Shown here one piece after another: positions 9,701-20,600 of a stretch of 64,000 nucleotides of DNA (position 1 is the first letter of the stretch; the number at the start of each line of letters is the position of its first letter). A program made the translations under genes and the position numbers. Origin of the DNA: Dendrophyllia cribrosa (lineage: Eukaryota; Cnidaria; Anthozoa; Scleractinia; Dendrophylliidae); contig JAJLRJ010000010.1 in the NCBI GenBank assembly GCA_024195265.1, forward strand, positions 32,751,445-32,815,444, in the 5' to 3' direction. Under the pieces are notes generated by a model that saw only the letters and a list, made by a program, of their open reading frames with translations, was not told the DNA's origin and ran no database searches.

Positions 9701-11781
9701 GTGGAGAGTGCCGCCCCATCCCCTCCTAAACCTTAAAAGATGATTCCAGACCCATGTTTTTTTTATTTTGGTACCATTGCCGTTGATATGGAATCAAGTA
9801 TATGGGATTTGAAACTATTGGATAAAAACTTGGTACGGATTGATTACATGGGCAAAAACATGCAGTATTCCGTAAAAAAATGCATCTTGAAACTTTTCCA
9901 TCTGTTTTATCTTTTTTAAGGTCCCCTTTGGTTCCTGTGTTTGGATTTGGACAAAATGAGGTGTTTAATAAACAACCAAAAGTCAACTTCCTGCAGAGTT
10001 ATAAAACTGGACGCAGTAAATGGGAAAAGTGGACAAAAGTTTTCCTGAAGGGTGTTATGCAGGTTATGTTTGCACGCTTTGGAATCATGCCTTATCCACG
10101 ACCTATCACTGTTGTGGGTAAGTTTCATGACTCGTGCTCCCCTCCGTCGCGCGTCTCCCGCGTCTTGCCAAGAGAGAGGACTGGGGACGAATCAGAGCTT
10201 TTAATAGAGGTTTTTCAACATGATCTCCTCTCTGAATTAACGATTATCGTTAATTCTTAAATTGCTCCGAATTAATGATTATAGTTAATTCCGAACACTG
10301 TTCCCAGGACATTTCAGAAAAGAAGAAATAAAAAAAAACATGTTATTTGGACTACGGGATTCGAACCCGGAACTACCGCTACTAGGAACGTCTTCTTACC
10401 ACTAGACTACCGAACAACAAGGCGATGGGAAATTATATCTGCAAGATATTTATTTGAGTCTTACATAGAATATCATTGATCTACAGTGATTAGGCCTAAG
10501 CGCTGATTTCAAATGGTTAGCTTTTTGCTGAGGTTTGGTGATCAAGCTTTTTCATTTACTTTCTAAAATTATTTTCAAGCGAGTGATTTTATAGGCTTAC
10601 TAAAGGGTGTAGAATAAGCACATGAATTTTATTATGTTAAAAAATTGAGGTTTGCTCAACCAGCAGCGTGGTGGTCCAGTGGTTAGACGAGAGGATAAGT
10701 CAGCGAAGGGTCGTAGGGTCGTAGGTTCGAGTCCTGTCCGAACACTAAGGATTGTTCTTTTTCAACAAAAATGCTGATTTCCCAGAATTCCTTTCAGACT
10801 GTCAGTGTTCGGAATTAACTATAATCGTTAATTCGGAGCAATTTAAGAATTAACGATAATCGTTAATTCAGAGAGGAGGACGGGTTGAGGTTTTTATGTA
10901 CAGTGTAAATCTGGTCTTGTAGCTGTAGCTTCTTGTGGTTAGCGTATCAGACTCTTGATTGGTACAAATTTCAAAACTGCAGAGGACCATTCAATGCTTC
11001 GAAAAATGTCGTGGTAACACTGTGATAAATTAATGTCGGGGACTGCGAGTGTTAGATATCCTATGAGAAGATAAGCGATGACCTGATGGGCACCTTCTCT
11101 GTAGTATCCACTAATAAAAAACGGATGGTAAAGTTTGCTGTCAAAACGTTCAACTAAACACTAAACACTAACCACTGCTCGCTAGTAGTCCTCAGGGTAT
11201 AACCGTCTTCCGTTTTGAGGCAATTCGTTACATATTTATATGACAACAAGAACGGAGCAATACAGACAACGGCATGCGTGAAAATCCGATGATGGAACAT
11301 CATTCTTGTCTTTTTTAAGGGAACTGTTGTTTTGCCTAGTCTCCCTTGGGCCCGGGGGGGGGGGGGGGGGGGGGGGAGACTCCCATAAAAAAAATGACGG
11401 GGATGCTCGTCGGAAAACACTCTGAAAGGTCCCAGAATCTCGTTTGATGGGCGTAGCTCAAATGAATTTTTTGCCACTAAGAGGTACCAATTCTAAAACA
11501 ACACGTCATATTCTGTCATATTCTTTCGGTTCAATACCCTAAAAGGTACCGCGATATTCTAACAGTGGTCATTTTAGATTTTCCTTATTACTAAGTTGCT
11601 ATAATTTATTTGTTTTACTTTTATAGTTGGATCGCCTGTCCCAGTAGAAAAAGTGAAAAACCCAAGCGAACAACAAATAAATAAACTTCACTCAGAATAT
11701 AAAGAGAAACTGACGGAGCTGTTTGACAAACACAGGGATGCATGTGGCGTACCAAGGGACATTGAACTGCTTATTCAGTAG
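6782..11781 (+). CDS. DGAT2/MOGAT-family acyltransferase (complete, 4 exons, 339 aa)
   Basis: Exons are 6782-7229, 8782-9001, 9921-10117 and 11627-11781. All introns are GT-AG, the frame stays open, and the total is 1020 nt with the stop. Members of this family use acyl-CoA to acylate mono- or diacylglycerol at the ER membrane, the closing steps of triacylglycerol synthesis. Visible evidence: an N-terminal hydrophobic hairpin (about residues 20-65), the family signature HPHG at residues 114-117 (YHPHGAIPDG), then GWSPIFREI, VSRDSC, VIVIGGSSEVL, RRRGFVKLALETG spanning the exon 2/3 junction, and PVFGFGQNEVF. The length equals that of MOGAT2/DGAT2 enzymes (about 335-390 aa). The ATG at 6782 opens the hydrophilic leader expected for the family. 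I cannot separate DGAT2 from MOGAT activity by eye. An ATTAAA near 11828 and an AATAAA at 12086 are possible poly(A) signals; using the latter would overlap the convergent GPCR gene. Confidence 0.93.
7251..7315. repeat. Hairpin with 17-bp perfect arms just inside intron 1
   Basis: AGTCTCCTACGCAGCCG (7251-7267) is exactly inverted at 7299-7315, 21 bp past the exon 1 splice donor. It is probably a tiny MITE. Confidence 0.75.
7317..7431. repeat. Small inverted-repeat element (GGGTGTTTACA termini)
   Basis: GGGGGTGTTTACATGA at the left pairs with TGTAAACACCTCC at the right. The interior is GC-rich (CCGGGGC...GCGCCGGGGCG). It directly abuts the hairpin at 7251-7315. Confidence 0.55.
7643..7816. 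repeat. Irregular direct repeats of ATACCCCGTTCTAGA
   Basis: Five copies are separated by variable spacers of about 20-45 bp. The first copy is diverged (GACCCCGTTTTAGA) and the fourth ends CTAGG. The spacers are unrelated to each other. Confidence 0.7.
7882..7908. repeat. C27 homopolymer
   Basis: This is an uninterrupted run of 27 C near the right end of the surrounding TIR element, preceded by TTTTGGGGGAGTA. Confidence 0.9.
7991..8144. repeat. Polypyrimidine microsatellite (CCCT/CCCA)n
   Basis: About 150 bp of CCCTCCCT with CCCACCCT variants lies in intron 1 of the acyltransferase. The open frames on both strands (Pro/Ser/Leu-rich and Gly/Arg-rich) are artefacts of the repeat. The strand bias could favour triplex (H-DNA) formation. 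Confidence 0.9.
8328..8346. repeat. G19 homopolymer
   Basis: A run of 19 G follows GGGGGAGGGGA. It lies in intron 1 of the acyltransferase. Confidence 0.85.
9067..9086. repeat. G20 homopolymer
   Basis: A run of 20 G follows a T-rich tract, 65 bp past the end of exon 2. A further G12 run lies at 9637-9648 in the same intron. Confidence 0.85.
10345..10415 (-). ncRNA. tRNA-like pol III unit (SINE head), minus strand
   Basis: Read on the minus strand it has an A-box-like TAGTCTAGTGGTAAGA and a perfect B box GGTTCGAATCC at tRNA-like spacing. The ends do not form a 7-bp acceptor stem (5' GTTCGGT against 3' GTAGTCC), so it is tRNA-derived rather than a working tRNA. Confidence 0.6.
10664..10746 (+). 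ncRNA. tRNA-like pol III unit (SINE head), plus strand
   Basis: It has an A-box-like TGGTCCAGTGGTTAGACGAG and a perfect B box GGTTCGAGTCC. A small internal duplication (GGGTCGTAGGGTCGTAGG) sits just before the B box. No acceptor stem forms, so it is a tRNA-derived unit, not a tRNA gene. Confidence 0.6.
11354..11376. repeat. G23 homopolymer in a dispersed repeat
   Basis: A run of 23 G is followed by a block (CAGAATCTCGTTTGATGGGC near 11431) that is the inverse of the block following the C22 tract at 6297. Confidence 0.85.
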
Positions 11782-11848
11782 CTATGGTGTGTTCTCTGGA
11801 GACGACTGACTTACATGTACAAGCTTATTAAATTAAAAGTAAACAAAC

Positions 11849-12931
11849 TTAAACGTTTGTATTGTTTAACTGTAAGTTTGTATTGGTGGCAGTTTCTTGT
11901 CCAAGGTTATCACCAAGGGATGTTCCTGGAATTTCTGCCGGATCAATGGTATTATTTCGTCGTCTCCTGGAGCAGCAGTATCTATTTAAAATGGTTCTCA
12001 CAGCTCTTCGATATTTCGGAATTCTCCAAGCATATACAAATGGGTCAAGAGAGGAATTCAGTAATATAAACTTCAAGGAAATTTGAATAAAAACGCCAAG
12101 AGCCTCTGAACCTTCACAAACCGAACAAAGATTTCTCAAGTTGATTGCAACAACGTAGGGAGCGAAAGCCACATAAAACAAGCACAGAACGATAACAAAG
12201 GCCTTTGTTGTTTGCTTTTCCTTTTGAACTGTTTTCAAGGTTGTTCGTTCGCTGTGAGGCTCCAAGTTTTTCATTCGCCGCGAGTGAGCTTCAAGCGCCC
12301 TGAAAGTCTTCCAATAAACTATAGGAAGCACAAGAAGTGGAAATGATACATGTAGGTGGCAGAACAACAGTTCAAAAACATTAAATGGTACTACTCGCAC
12401 GAAAAAGAGGCTCGAAAACAAGGCCGCATAGGTCCAGAACAGAACTATTGCCACGTTAAGTCGTCTTGCTGTCACTATGTTGCGATAATTCAGCGCCGAG
12501 CTCACAGCCAACCACCGATCGAAAGCCATGGCAATCACATTACAACACCCCACGATAATGCTCGCTATACCGATATAGATAATGACTGTCAACAAATTTT
12601 GAACCCGCGCGGTATGTTTCGACCTGTCGATGAACAGCAATGTGTCGCGGGCCGTTAGAAAACTTCCTGATAAAAATCCCGCCATTAAATCTGCGACGGC
12701 CAAATTTATGACCAGATTTGTGCTCGGCGATCTTAAATCTCGATGAGGATTTTTGTGAATAGCGAGTAGCAAAATGGAGTTTGCTAATGCTGCTGTTGTA
12801 GCCAAGAGAAAATCGAGTAACAGATTGGGCAGCTGTCCGAAATCGAGAGTTGAACCCGAGGATTCTGTCGCGTTAGCTACAAAGTCCTGACTTGAGGAAT
12901 TCATAACTGTGATAAATGCTCTTTTTGTCAT
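11849..12931 (-). CDS. Class A (rhodopsin-like) GPCR, intronless, 360 aa
   Basis: A single open frame runs from ATG at 12931 to TAA at 11849. Seven hydrophobic segments are visible. TM1 has ALANSILLLAI (Asn51), TM2 has NLAVAD (Asp81), TM3 ends DRW (138-140) in place of DRY, and TM7 has LNSSLDPFVYAW, the NPxxY position in DPxxY form. Two N-glycosylation sequons lie in the N-terminus (N11 SS, N20 AT), and a CC pair in the C-tail could be palmitoylated. There is no Cys at the top of TM3 and extracellular loop 2 is very short, a trait of melanocortin/adenosine/cannabinoid-type receptors. The ligand is unknown. Met10 is an alternative start. The gene ends 67 bp from the acyltransferase stop, in convergent orientation. 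Confidence 0.9.
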   Translation of the reverse strand: MTKRAFITVMNSSSQDFVANATESSGSTLDFGQLPNLLLDFLLATTAALANSILLLAIHKNPHRDLRSPSTNLVINLAVADLMAGFLSGSFLTARDTLLFIDRSKHTARVQNLLTVIIYIGIASIIVGCCNVIAMAFDRWLAVSSALNYRNIVTARRLNVAIVLFWTYAALFSSLFFVRVVPFNVFELLFCHLHVSFPLLVLPIVYWKTFRALEAHSRRMKNLEPHSERTTLKTVQKEKQTTKAFVIVLCLFYVAFAPYVVAINLRNLCSVCEGSEALGVFIQISLKFILLNSSLDPFVYAWRIPKYRRAVRTILNRYCCSRRRRNNTIDPAEIPGTSLGDNLGQETATNTNLQLNNTNV

Positions 12932-14210
12932 TCAATTCTGCAAATCTCCTTGGCAGAAAGATGCTGCAAAATTACAAGAAGATTCAATCAGTGACCTATA
13001 TAATTAGCACGATAAGATTTTAATTTCATGACAATTCAAAATAATTTAAAACCTTTTCGCTTGAATACAATTACCTGCAAATGACAACGTTCATTTTCAA
13101 GTGACCTTAAGCTTTATTTTTGCTCAAATTAAAATATTAACTTAACAAGGAAATTGTAAAAGCCTTTGTAAACTACCACTACGTGTTTTATGTACTGATC
13201 AAATATATTTAAAACCACACATAGAAAACAAAGGTCATTTTTTGTCAAACTTTACAATCCATCAAGTCCACTGAATTCAGCTGGCCTAATTTAAAAGGAC
13301 AAAGCCTCATATTTTGTAAACAAAAGACACGTAAGAGGTTGGAAATTATAACAGATTTGTTACTTTTGTAATATCCATCAGGATCCGATGCCTTTGCATT
13401 GTCCGTTGGCCCTTGCAGATATTTCCCTGGCAAAGTGTAATATCTTGTAGTATACGTGTATAAAGAGGCCGATTTTGCGAGGTTTCCAAACATTAACCCC
13501 CGTATGAAAATCAGTGTTAACCTGTGAATTATTGAGTTACGTCGTTTCTGATAACAAGTCATTTTTTTTACTTACTTCCAGATTTGGCTATTTTCTTAAG
13601 AAAAAAGGTAACAATTCGTTTCCGTCAACGACCGCCGTTAGTTTGTGGCAGTTTTTTTTCATTTGCGTTCAACGCCCCAGGAAACATGTAATTTCCAAGC
13701 CGTAATTACGTGCGGTAATTGCCCTAGCAGTTGGTAACATAAATATTTGTTAACAAAAGCGTTTCACAAATAAAAAAAATCGTCCTTTATGTTGTCCGAA
13801 AAGTGGACCGGGAAGCCAAAAGCCAATATATATTTTTTTATTTGCGCATGGGTCCTCGTGAAAATAAGACTTGTACCTTTTTGTTTTGCAAAGTTGTGTT
13901 CATAAGCCCCCTTCGATTGTACTAGAAAAATCTCGATATCCATGCAAAGCTGGGTTAGGGGGATGAGGGGGTTGCCGCACGTAGCTCTAAACCCCGGCGC
14001 GATTCCAGACCAGTTTTCTTTCCCCCCTTTCCAGGCCAAAACGAAGAACAAAATATATGTTAGATATAATAAAACACCTTGTTTCAGACCTTAAAGGTAA
14101 AATCAGACCAAATCGGCTAAAAACCCACACCCATTGTGATGGCAACAATGTATATAGCTTATATAGGATAGCAACCCCCTTCCCCTGCTAGTCGGGGAGT
14201 AGGGCCTACT
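12932..14210. other. GPCR 5' flank, no further gene seen
   Basis: This is AT-rich upstream sequence. Open frames at 13245-13562 and 13764-14051 (minus) show no recognisable motifs. No clear core promoter was found. Confidence 0.4.
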
Positions 14211-14219
14211 TCCCCCCCT

Positions 14220-14253
14220 CCCCCCCCCCCCCCCCACACACACACACACACAC
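14220..14253. repeat. C16 homopolymer plus (CA)n
   Basis: A run of 16 C passes directly into about nine CA dinucleotides. Another C7 tract lies immediately upstream. Confidence 0.85.
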
Positions 14254-14920
14254 CTGCCAGCTGGATCCTGCTGTGCAACTGTGAATTGGGAGCCCACTGT
14301 GTAAATTAATAAGCGCACAGTATGAACGAACAGTTGAAATATTCTAAGGAATTAATTTATTAATAACACTGTGTAAGTATACTTTAAATTCAACTGTTAG
14401 ATAGGTAGATACACGTCTTTATTTCAAACTTCACCGCTATCGATAGGAGCCATATATATATAAAAATAACAATGGCTTTATGAAATATTGGATAGATCCT
14501 TAGTCGCTGTGATAGATAGACACCTTAATTAAAAATAATCATCAAAATGAGCCCTGATAGAAATAAATTACAGAAAATAAATTAAAACTGTGGTTTTGAA
14601 GTGACCTTAATTAGGTCAGTTTTGATTATTGCAAAGGTAACGAAACGTACTTTACCGATTAAACGTCGGGACGAGTTGTAAATTGAGTAATCAGCGTTTA
14701 TTAGGCGTGCGACGTAAATTTGAACCAGGCCTCTTGTAACTTATTGCTATCAATGAACAGATGTAAATTATCGAGAAACAAGCCGCCAACAAACGTTCTT
14801 CTTCATAAATTATAAATCTTGTCATCTTTGTTACCCTGGGAGCCACTGTCACAATGATAAAAACATACCCTCGTTTTAATAAAAGCCAGGTCCACGCCAA
14901 TTGAGAAAATACGATACAAA

Positions 14921-16239
14921 TAGAGTGTTTTCACTGACGTCATATCAAAATTCAGAAGCACTTTTCGATTCTAAAATGTTTCTGGAATTGTAGAGAGTTT
15001 AAAACTACACATCTGGGCCAAATTTTGAAGCGCAAGAGCATTTCATTCAAGAGTTATAGGCGAATGAGTATAGACATTTTTAGTAAGAAATGTATGGAGC
15101 GGCAAGTGGGACACCAACATGGCGGCCAAAAATTTAAAAACTTTAAGTCTTAAGGTGGCTGAACACAGTTTCACTGTACCTATGCGTTATTCATTGTCAT
15201 TTTAAAACCACTAACGTCTGGGCGCCCAAAATTGGCGAGGCATACGCTTAAGCAACAAGCTATATGTTTTGATATTTTTGTGGAGCTTTTAGGGTGTTGC
15301 CATGGCAACACGGTGGATTGAAAATCAGCCTGCAATATTTGGTTTCTTTTATTTTCAGAAAATCTAGTCATTAGATTTTGTCCATCATTTGTCTCCAGTA
15401 AACTCGTAAAAATATTCGCATGTTAACACTGGTCTCATGTAATTTTGACAGAGGGATCTTCCGTAATTTGTGGTTTAATATGTTTGCGTTTTTTAAAAAT
15501 CTCCTCTGTTAGATTTCAAATTTTTGATGGCAGGTGAGTTCGGCATATTCGGAACTATTATTGTGCCAAATTTCGTGAAATTCTAATGAGTAGTTTCGTA
15601 GAAATCAGCACGTTTCCGAGGAAAGTCGCTAAAACATCCAGTCACAATTTTTTGGTCAACTGCGCATGCGTTACATTTGACTGGGTTCTCGATCCAAAGA
15701 CAAAAACTACCAAAAAGGCAGTGTATTTCTTCAATGGTTCTATATATTATCTATTGATTCAACAAACATTTTTACGAACAAAAAATTGTTTGGTTTTAAG
15801 ACGAAAAACAACACTTTCGCAATCCACGCTGAGCAAATTAAAATGATCGCTGAACAGGCGCCACGTTTGTTTTTCTCGAAACTCTGCGCGCGCTGACTCA
15901 CGTAAGCAGCTGAAATTGAAGAGCGCGCGCAAACTGTCTTCAGCCACCTTAATAACACCGAAAATCTCATCACAAAATATTTTATTCACCATAAGAGGCA
16001 TGAAATCGGCTTATAAGCATTTATAATTCATTAATAACTTTCAACTAGTTCAATTTTGTTTATTTTCACGGCTTTTTCACATTTACAACCTTTATAAATC
16101 GAAAACGAAACATTGTTAAAACCTGAAACTTTTTGTGAAAGATTATAACACTGGTATCCACATACCATGTTAGAAACAGCTTTGTAGGATGTACACTTTA
16201 GATTTTTTAATTTTTATGACGTCATGTGAAAACACTCTA
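14921..16239. mobile_element. 1.3-kb TIR element ending TAGAGTGTTTTCAC
   Basis: TAGAGTGTTTTCACTGACGT at 14921 is inverted, with a one-base difference, at 16216-16239 (ACGTCATGTGAAAACACTCTA). The terminal TA is consistent with a TA target duplication. Both ends carry the CRE-like palindrome TGACGTCA. Internal open frames (15586-15846 plus, 15740-16001 minus) show no transposase signature, so the element looks non-autonomous. Confidence 0.7.
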
Positions 16240-16640
16240 TAGCTCTCTTGCACTTTCCCGTGGCAATTTACGACGACCGGTGCCAAGCGCGGGAAAACAT
16301 GCAACAAGTGCCAAGCCCTGAAAATATGCAATCGCGACGTAAGGCAGCTTCAGGTTTGATGATCAACTGATTTTGTAGGAGATGATGACAAGGAGAATGT
16401 ATTGCAGGTCAATATCTATTTTTAGAATATATTGAATAATGAGGATACAGCTCCCATTTTAATAATCAAATTTTCTTTTTTTATCCAGGAGGGTATATTA
16501 ATTATGTATTTAATTAGTTAGCTAATCTTAAAGTAATTTGTACAACGTAAATAAAAAAAAATTATTACAAAGCGAACACTCTTTAGTCTATACTGGAAAT
16601 AACTACTTTCCGACTATAACTAATAAAATATATCTTCATA

Positions 16641-16820
16641 GACCCTATTCATAAATGGCGGCCGGTTTATTATTCTTTTATATTCATGCTTATCAGCCCA
16701 ACTAGCCTCGTTTGCATGTGCAAAATTCAAAATAATTTTTGCTCTAAAATGAGGCTAGTTGGGTTGATTAGCATGAATATAAAAGAATAAATAAATCGGC
16801 CGCCATTTATGAATAGGGTC
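16641..16820. mobile_element. 180-bp hairpin MITE
   Basis: GACCCTATTCATAAATGGCG is inverted at the far end (CGCCATTTATGAATAGGGTC), and pairing continues through AACTAGCCTC / GAGGCTAGTT near the centre. Flanking TA on both sides (16639-40, 16821-22) suggests a TA target duplication. Confidence 0.85.
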
Positions 16821-16822
16821 TA

Positions 16823-17651
16823 TAAACTTACTGTAAATGGACCCACATGCAAGAGAACGAAAAGACACTTTAACAGGACAAACCTCTTCCATTAGCAAGA
16901 TCAAACCTCGATTCATATCATGTGGCTCTTATTTCGGAGCTTGGGGATGAAGCTCTACATTCAAATGAAAGAAACCGAGCATAACTACAACAGGAGCTGG
17001 TTATTGAGTTTCGTACAAAAAAAAACAAAGTAATCATTTTGGCAACGACGCAGAAAATCTAATGACTCAATCCGAGCTTTATTCAATCATGTACTCGTAG
17101 CCGGCGCCAAGCGCGGTAAAACGCGCGCAAGCAAGGTTTGGTTTGGGTGTTCCTTCCGATTGGTCGAGAAAGTGGCGCGATTTTTTAACCAATCACAAAG
17201 CGAGGTAATGTAAAGCTAAATCCGTGGCTACCTACTTTCGATACTCAATTGAAAATCGCTCTATCTTGTTTCTGCTTTGCTTTTCCTATCATGTACTATC
17301 CATCTTGAGGCAGTAATAATAGAATTTTTGGAAGTCTGTTAAGAAATGTTGCGTGACTCTTGCGGTCACGCTATATAATGTAATTCAGTGTACCAAATCG
17401 ATGACCTCTTAAATTAGTTAAATGTAGTTTGACGTAACATTTTTTCTCAACTTGCGATGCTGATCCGTGTTTTCTCGGACAATTAAGCTATGAGAAAATG
17501 TCCTTTTTGCTGTGCTACATGTAGCTTTCCCTTCTAAAGTCCCATTGATTAGTAGCTATTAGTCCCAGCAAAGACTTCCATGCTTGATTTATTAGTCATA
17601 TACAATACTCTAATCCAAATGTTTGCCTTCTTAAAAGCATCTAATCACTGT
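16823..17651. other. No gene recognised; 3' flank of the WDFY gene
   Basis: No open coding segment, tandem array or inverted repeat stands out. On the minus strand this is the region downstream of the WDFY stop codon and presumably holds its 3'UTR. Confidence 0.4.
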
Positions 17652-20600
17652 TCATGATAGTAAAATTGCTTTGACGTCCCAAATCTGCAAGAAAGTGAAT
17701 AAAAATGGTTAAAAGATAGGATGTCACTTTAAAAAAGTCTTACAATTAAACAGTCAAAAGCGTCAACGAAAGGTGATGTTATAAATACATGCTTTCAAAG
17801 AATTAGCCTAAACGACAATATGATTGGTCAGAAAACTTAGAACTTAGAATGTGTACTCCCAACCAGTGAGAACTAATACTAGTAGGGTGCTTGTGTAGGT
17901 GATTTTAAATTAGGTGCTGGATAAATAGTGCAGGTGAAATTAAATACTATACGGTCAGCGGCTACAGTCTTTTGAGATGAGCGGGTGGGCATATAAATGC
18001 AATGAACCAAGCAACGAAATCACAGGTAGCCCAAGCTATATGTGTCACAGTAACCGTTACGAGCGAAATTATAAAGATTTGTATGAGAAAAAGCGGTCCA
18101 TTCTAGGAGCTAAAAAATACGAACAAAATTTCAATAAAAATTGCCTACCTTACTTCGCTTGTGTGTTTCCTTGTCTCCTGTGTGGTTTTTGGAGCGATTT
18201 AGAGCGTTTCCAGTGAGTTTTAGTTCCATTGCTTTCTCTCTATATATCCTGTATATCTCTAAGGATATATAGAGAGAAAGCAATGGAACTAAAACTCACT
18301 GGAAAAACTCTCTAAATCGCTCCAAAAACCACACAGGAGATAAGCCAAAGGAAACACACAAGTGAAGTAAGGTAGGCAATTTTTATTGAAATCTTGTTCG
18401 TATTTTTTAGCTCCTAGAATGGACCGCTTTTTCTCATACAAATCTTTATAATTTCGCTCGTAACGGTTACTGTGAAGCTACTTTTCAAAGTTTTTTTAAA
18501 GAAAAATAATCCGTAGCTGCTTGCACTTACTGACCTTAACAATCCTATCACCGCCACATGTCAGTAACCTTCCTTTAGTTAAATCCAAGTACATTGAACG
18601 CGTTGCGTGTTTTGCATCGTGAAAATCCGCCAGAGGTTCTCGACTGGAATAAGGGGAAATGTAAAAAATAGATCAACTTAATTTATTCCTTTAATATTCC
18701 ACAAGCTCGTTGCCATTTAACATTTTCATCCCAAAAGACAATAACATCACCCCACCCAAGAAAACAATGTGGTTTTTAACTTTTAGTTTTTGATGTAACT
18801 TTTAACTTTTGTGGGTGAAATCCTAAGGTGTGACCATTAAAATTAAAGCAATCGAGTAGTCCTTTTTTATAGTGCTGTTTATTATGCTGTACAAGGTTGT
18901 TCAAACTTTTGAGTCTGTGGATGAAATCCTAAAGTGTGACCATTCAAATGAAAGCTACTGAGCAGTACTTTCCTGTGGTACTGTTTATTATGCTGTACAA
19001 GGTTGTTCAAACTTTTGAGTCTGTGGATGAAATCCTAAAGTGTGACCATTCAAATGCATAGTTACTATGAAATGTAAGCTACTGAGAAGTACTTTCCTGT
19101 GGCACTGTTTATTATGTTGTACAAGGTGGTTCTAACTTTTGAGTCTGTGGATGAAATCCTAAAGTGTGACCATTCAAATGAAAGCTACTGATCAGTACTT
19201 CCCTGTGGCACTGTTTATTATGCTGTACAAGGTGGTTGTAACTTTTGAGTCTGTGGATGAAATCCTAAAGTGTGACCATTCAAATGAAAGCTACTGAGCA
19301 GTACTTTTCTGTGGTACTGTTTATTATGCTGTACAAGGTGGTTCTAACTTTTGAGTCTGTGGATGAAATCCTAAAGTGCGACCATTCAAATGAAAGCTAC
19401 TGAGCAGTACTTTCCTGTGGTACTGTTTATTATGCTGTACAAGGTGGTTCTAACTTTTGAGTCTGTGGATGAAATCCTAAAGTGTGACCATTCAAATGAA
19501 AGCTACTGAGCAGTACTTTCCTGTGGTACTGTTTATTATGCTGTACAAGGTTGTTCAAACTTTTGAGTCTGTGGATGAAATCCTAAAGTGTGACCATTCA
19601 AATGCATAGTTACTATGAAATGTAAGCTACTGAGCAGTATTTTCCTGTGGCACTGTTTATTATGTTGTACAAGGTGGTTCTAACTTTTGAGTCTGTGGAT
19701 GAAATCCTAAAGTGTGACCATTCAAATGAAAGCTACTGATCAGTACTTCCCTGTGGCACTGTTTATTATGCTGTACAAGGTGGTTCTAACTTTTGAGTCT
19801 GTGGATGAAATCCTAAAGTGCGACCATTCAAATGAAAGCTACTGAGCAGTACTTTCCTGTGGTACTGTTTATTATGCTGTACAAGGTGGTTCTAACTTTT
19901 GAGTCTGTGGATGAAATCCTAAAGTGTGACCATTCAAATGAAAGCTACTGAGCAGTACTTTCCTGTGGTACTGTTTATTTTGCTGTACAATGTGGTTCCA
20001 ACTTTTGAGTTTTTAACTTTTAGTTTTTGATCTAACTTTTAACTTTTGTGGGTGAAATCCTAAGGTGTAACCATTGAAATTAAAGCAATCGAGTAGTCCT
20101 TTTTTATAGTACTGTTTATTATGCTGTACAAGGTTGTTCAAACTTTTGAGTCTGTGGATGAAATCCTAAAGTGTGACCATTCAAATAAAAGCCACTGAGC
20201 AGTACTTTCCTGTGGTACTGTTTATTATGGTGTTCAAGGTGGTTCAAACTTTTGAGTCTGTGGCTGAAATTGCAATGTGTGACCATTCAAGTAAAAAGCA
20301 ATTGAGCAGTACTTTCCTGTAGTACTGTTTATAATGCTGTACAAGGTGGTTCTAACTTTTGCGTCTGTAGGTAAAATTCTAAAGTGTGACCATCAAGCTA
20401 CTGAGCAGTTCTTTCCTGTGGTGCTGTTTATTATGCCATACACGACCGTTCTAACTTTTGTGTCTGTAGGTAAAATTCTAATGTGTGACCATTCAAACGA
20501 AAGGTATTTAGAAGGACCTTCCTGTGATGATATTTTGCAACGTGTTACAAAACAGCCAATCAGCTTCATGGAATTTGTCAGCTCTATTCATTTATTTACT

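Larger units (their letters stand above)
10225..10879. mobile_element. Foldback element with two outward-facing tRNA-like units
   Basis: The outer arms (10225-10300 and 10803-10879) are about 75 bp, nearly identical and inverted, starting CTCCTCTCTGAATTAACGAT. Each arm contains a palindrome of GAATTAACGAT joined to its own complement. Between the arms are two tRNA-like sequences in opposite orientations. The layout reads as two tRNA-derived (SINE-like) units joined head to head. It lies in intron 3 of the acyltransferase. No protein is encoded. Confidence 0.75.

Noticed and set aside
10345..10746. Functional tRNA genes
   Set aside because: A and B boxes are good but neither sequence can form an acceptor stem, so they are tRNA-derived repeats.
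12356..12658. 100-codon plus-strand frame
   Set aside because: It is the antisense shadow of the GPCR coding sequence.
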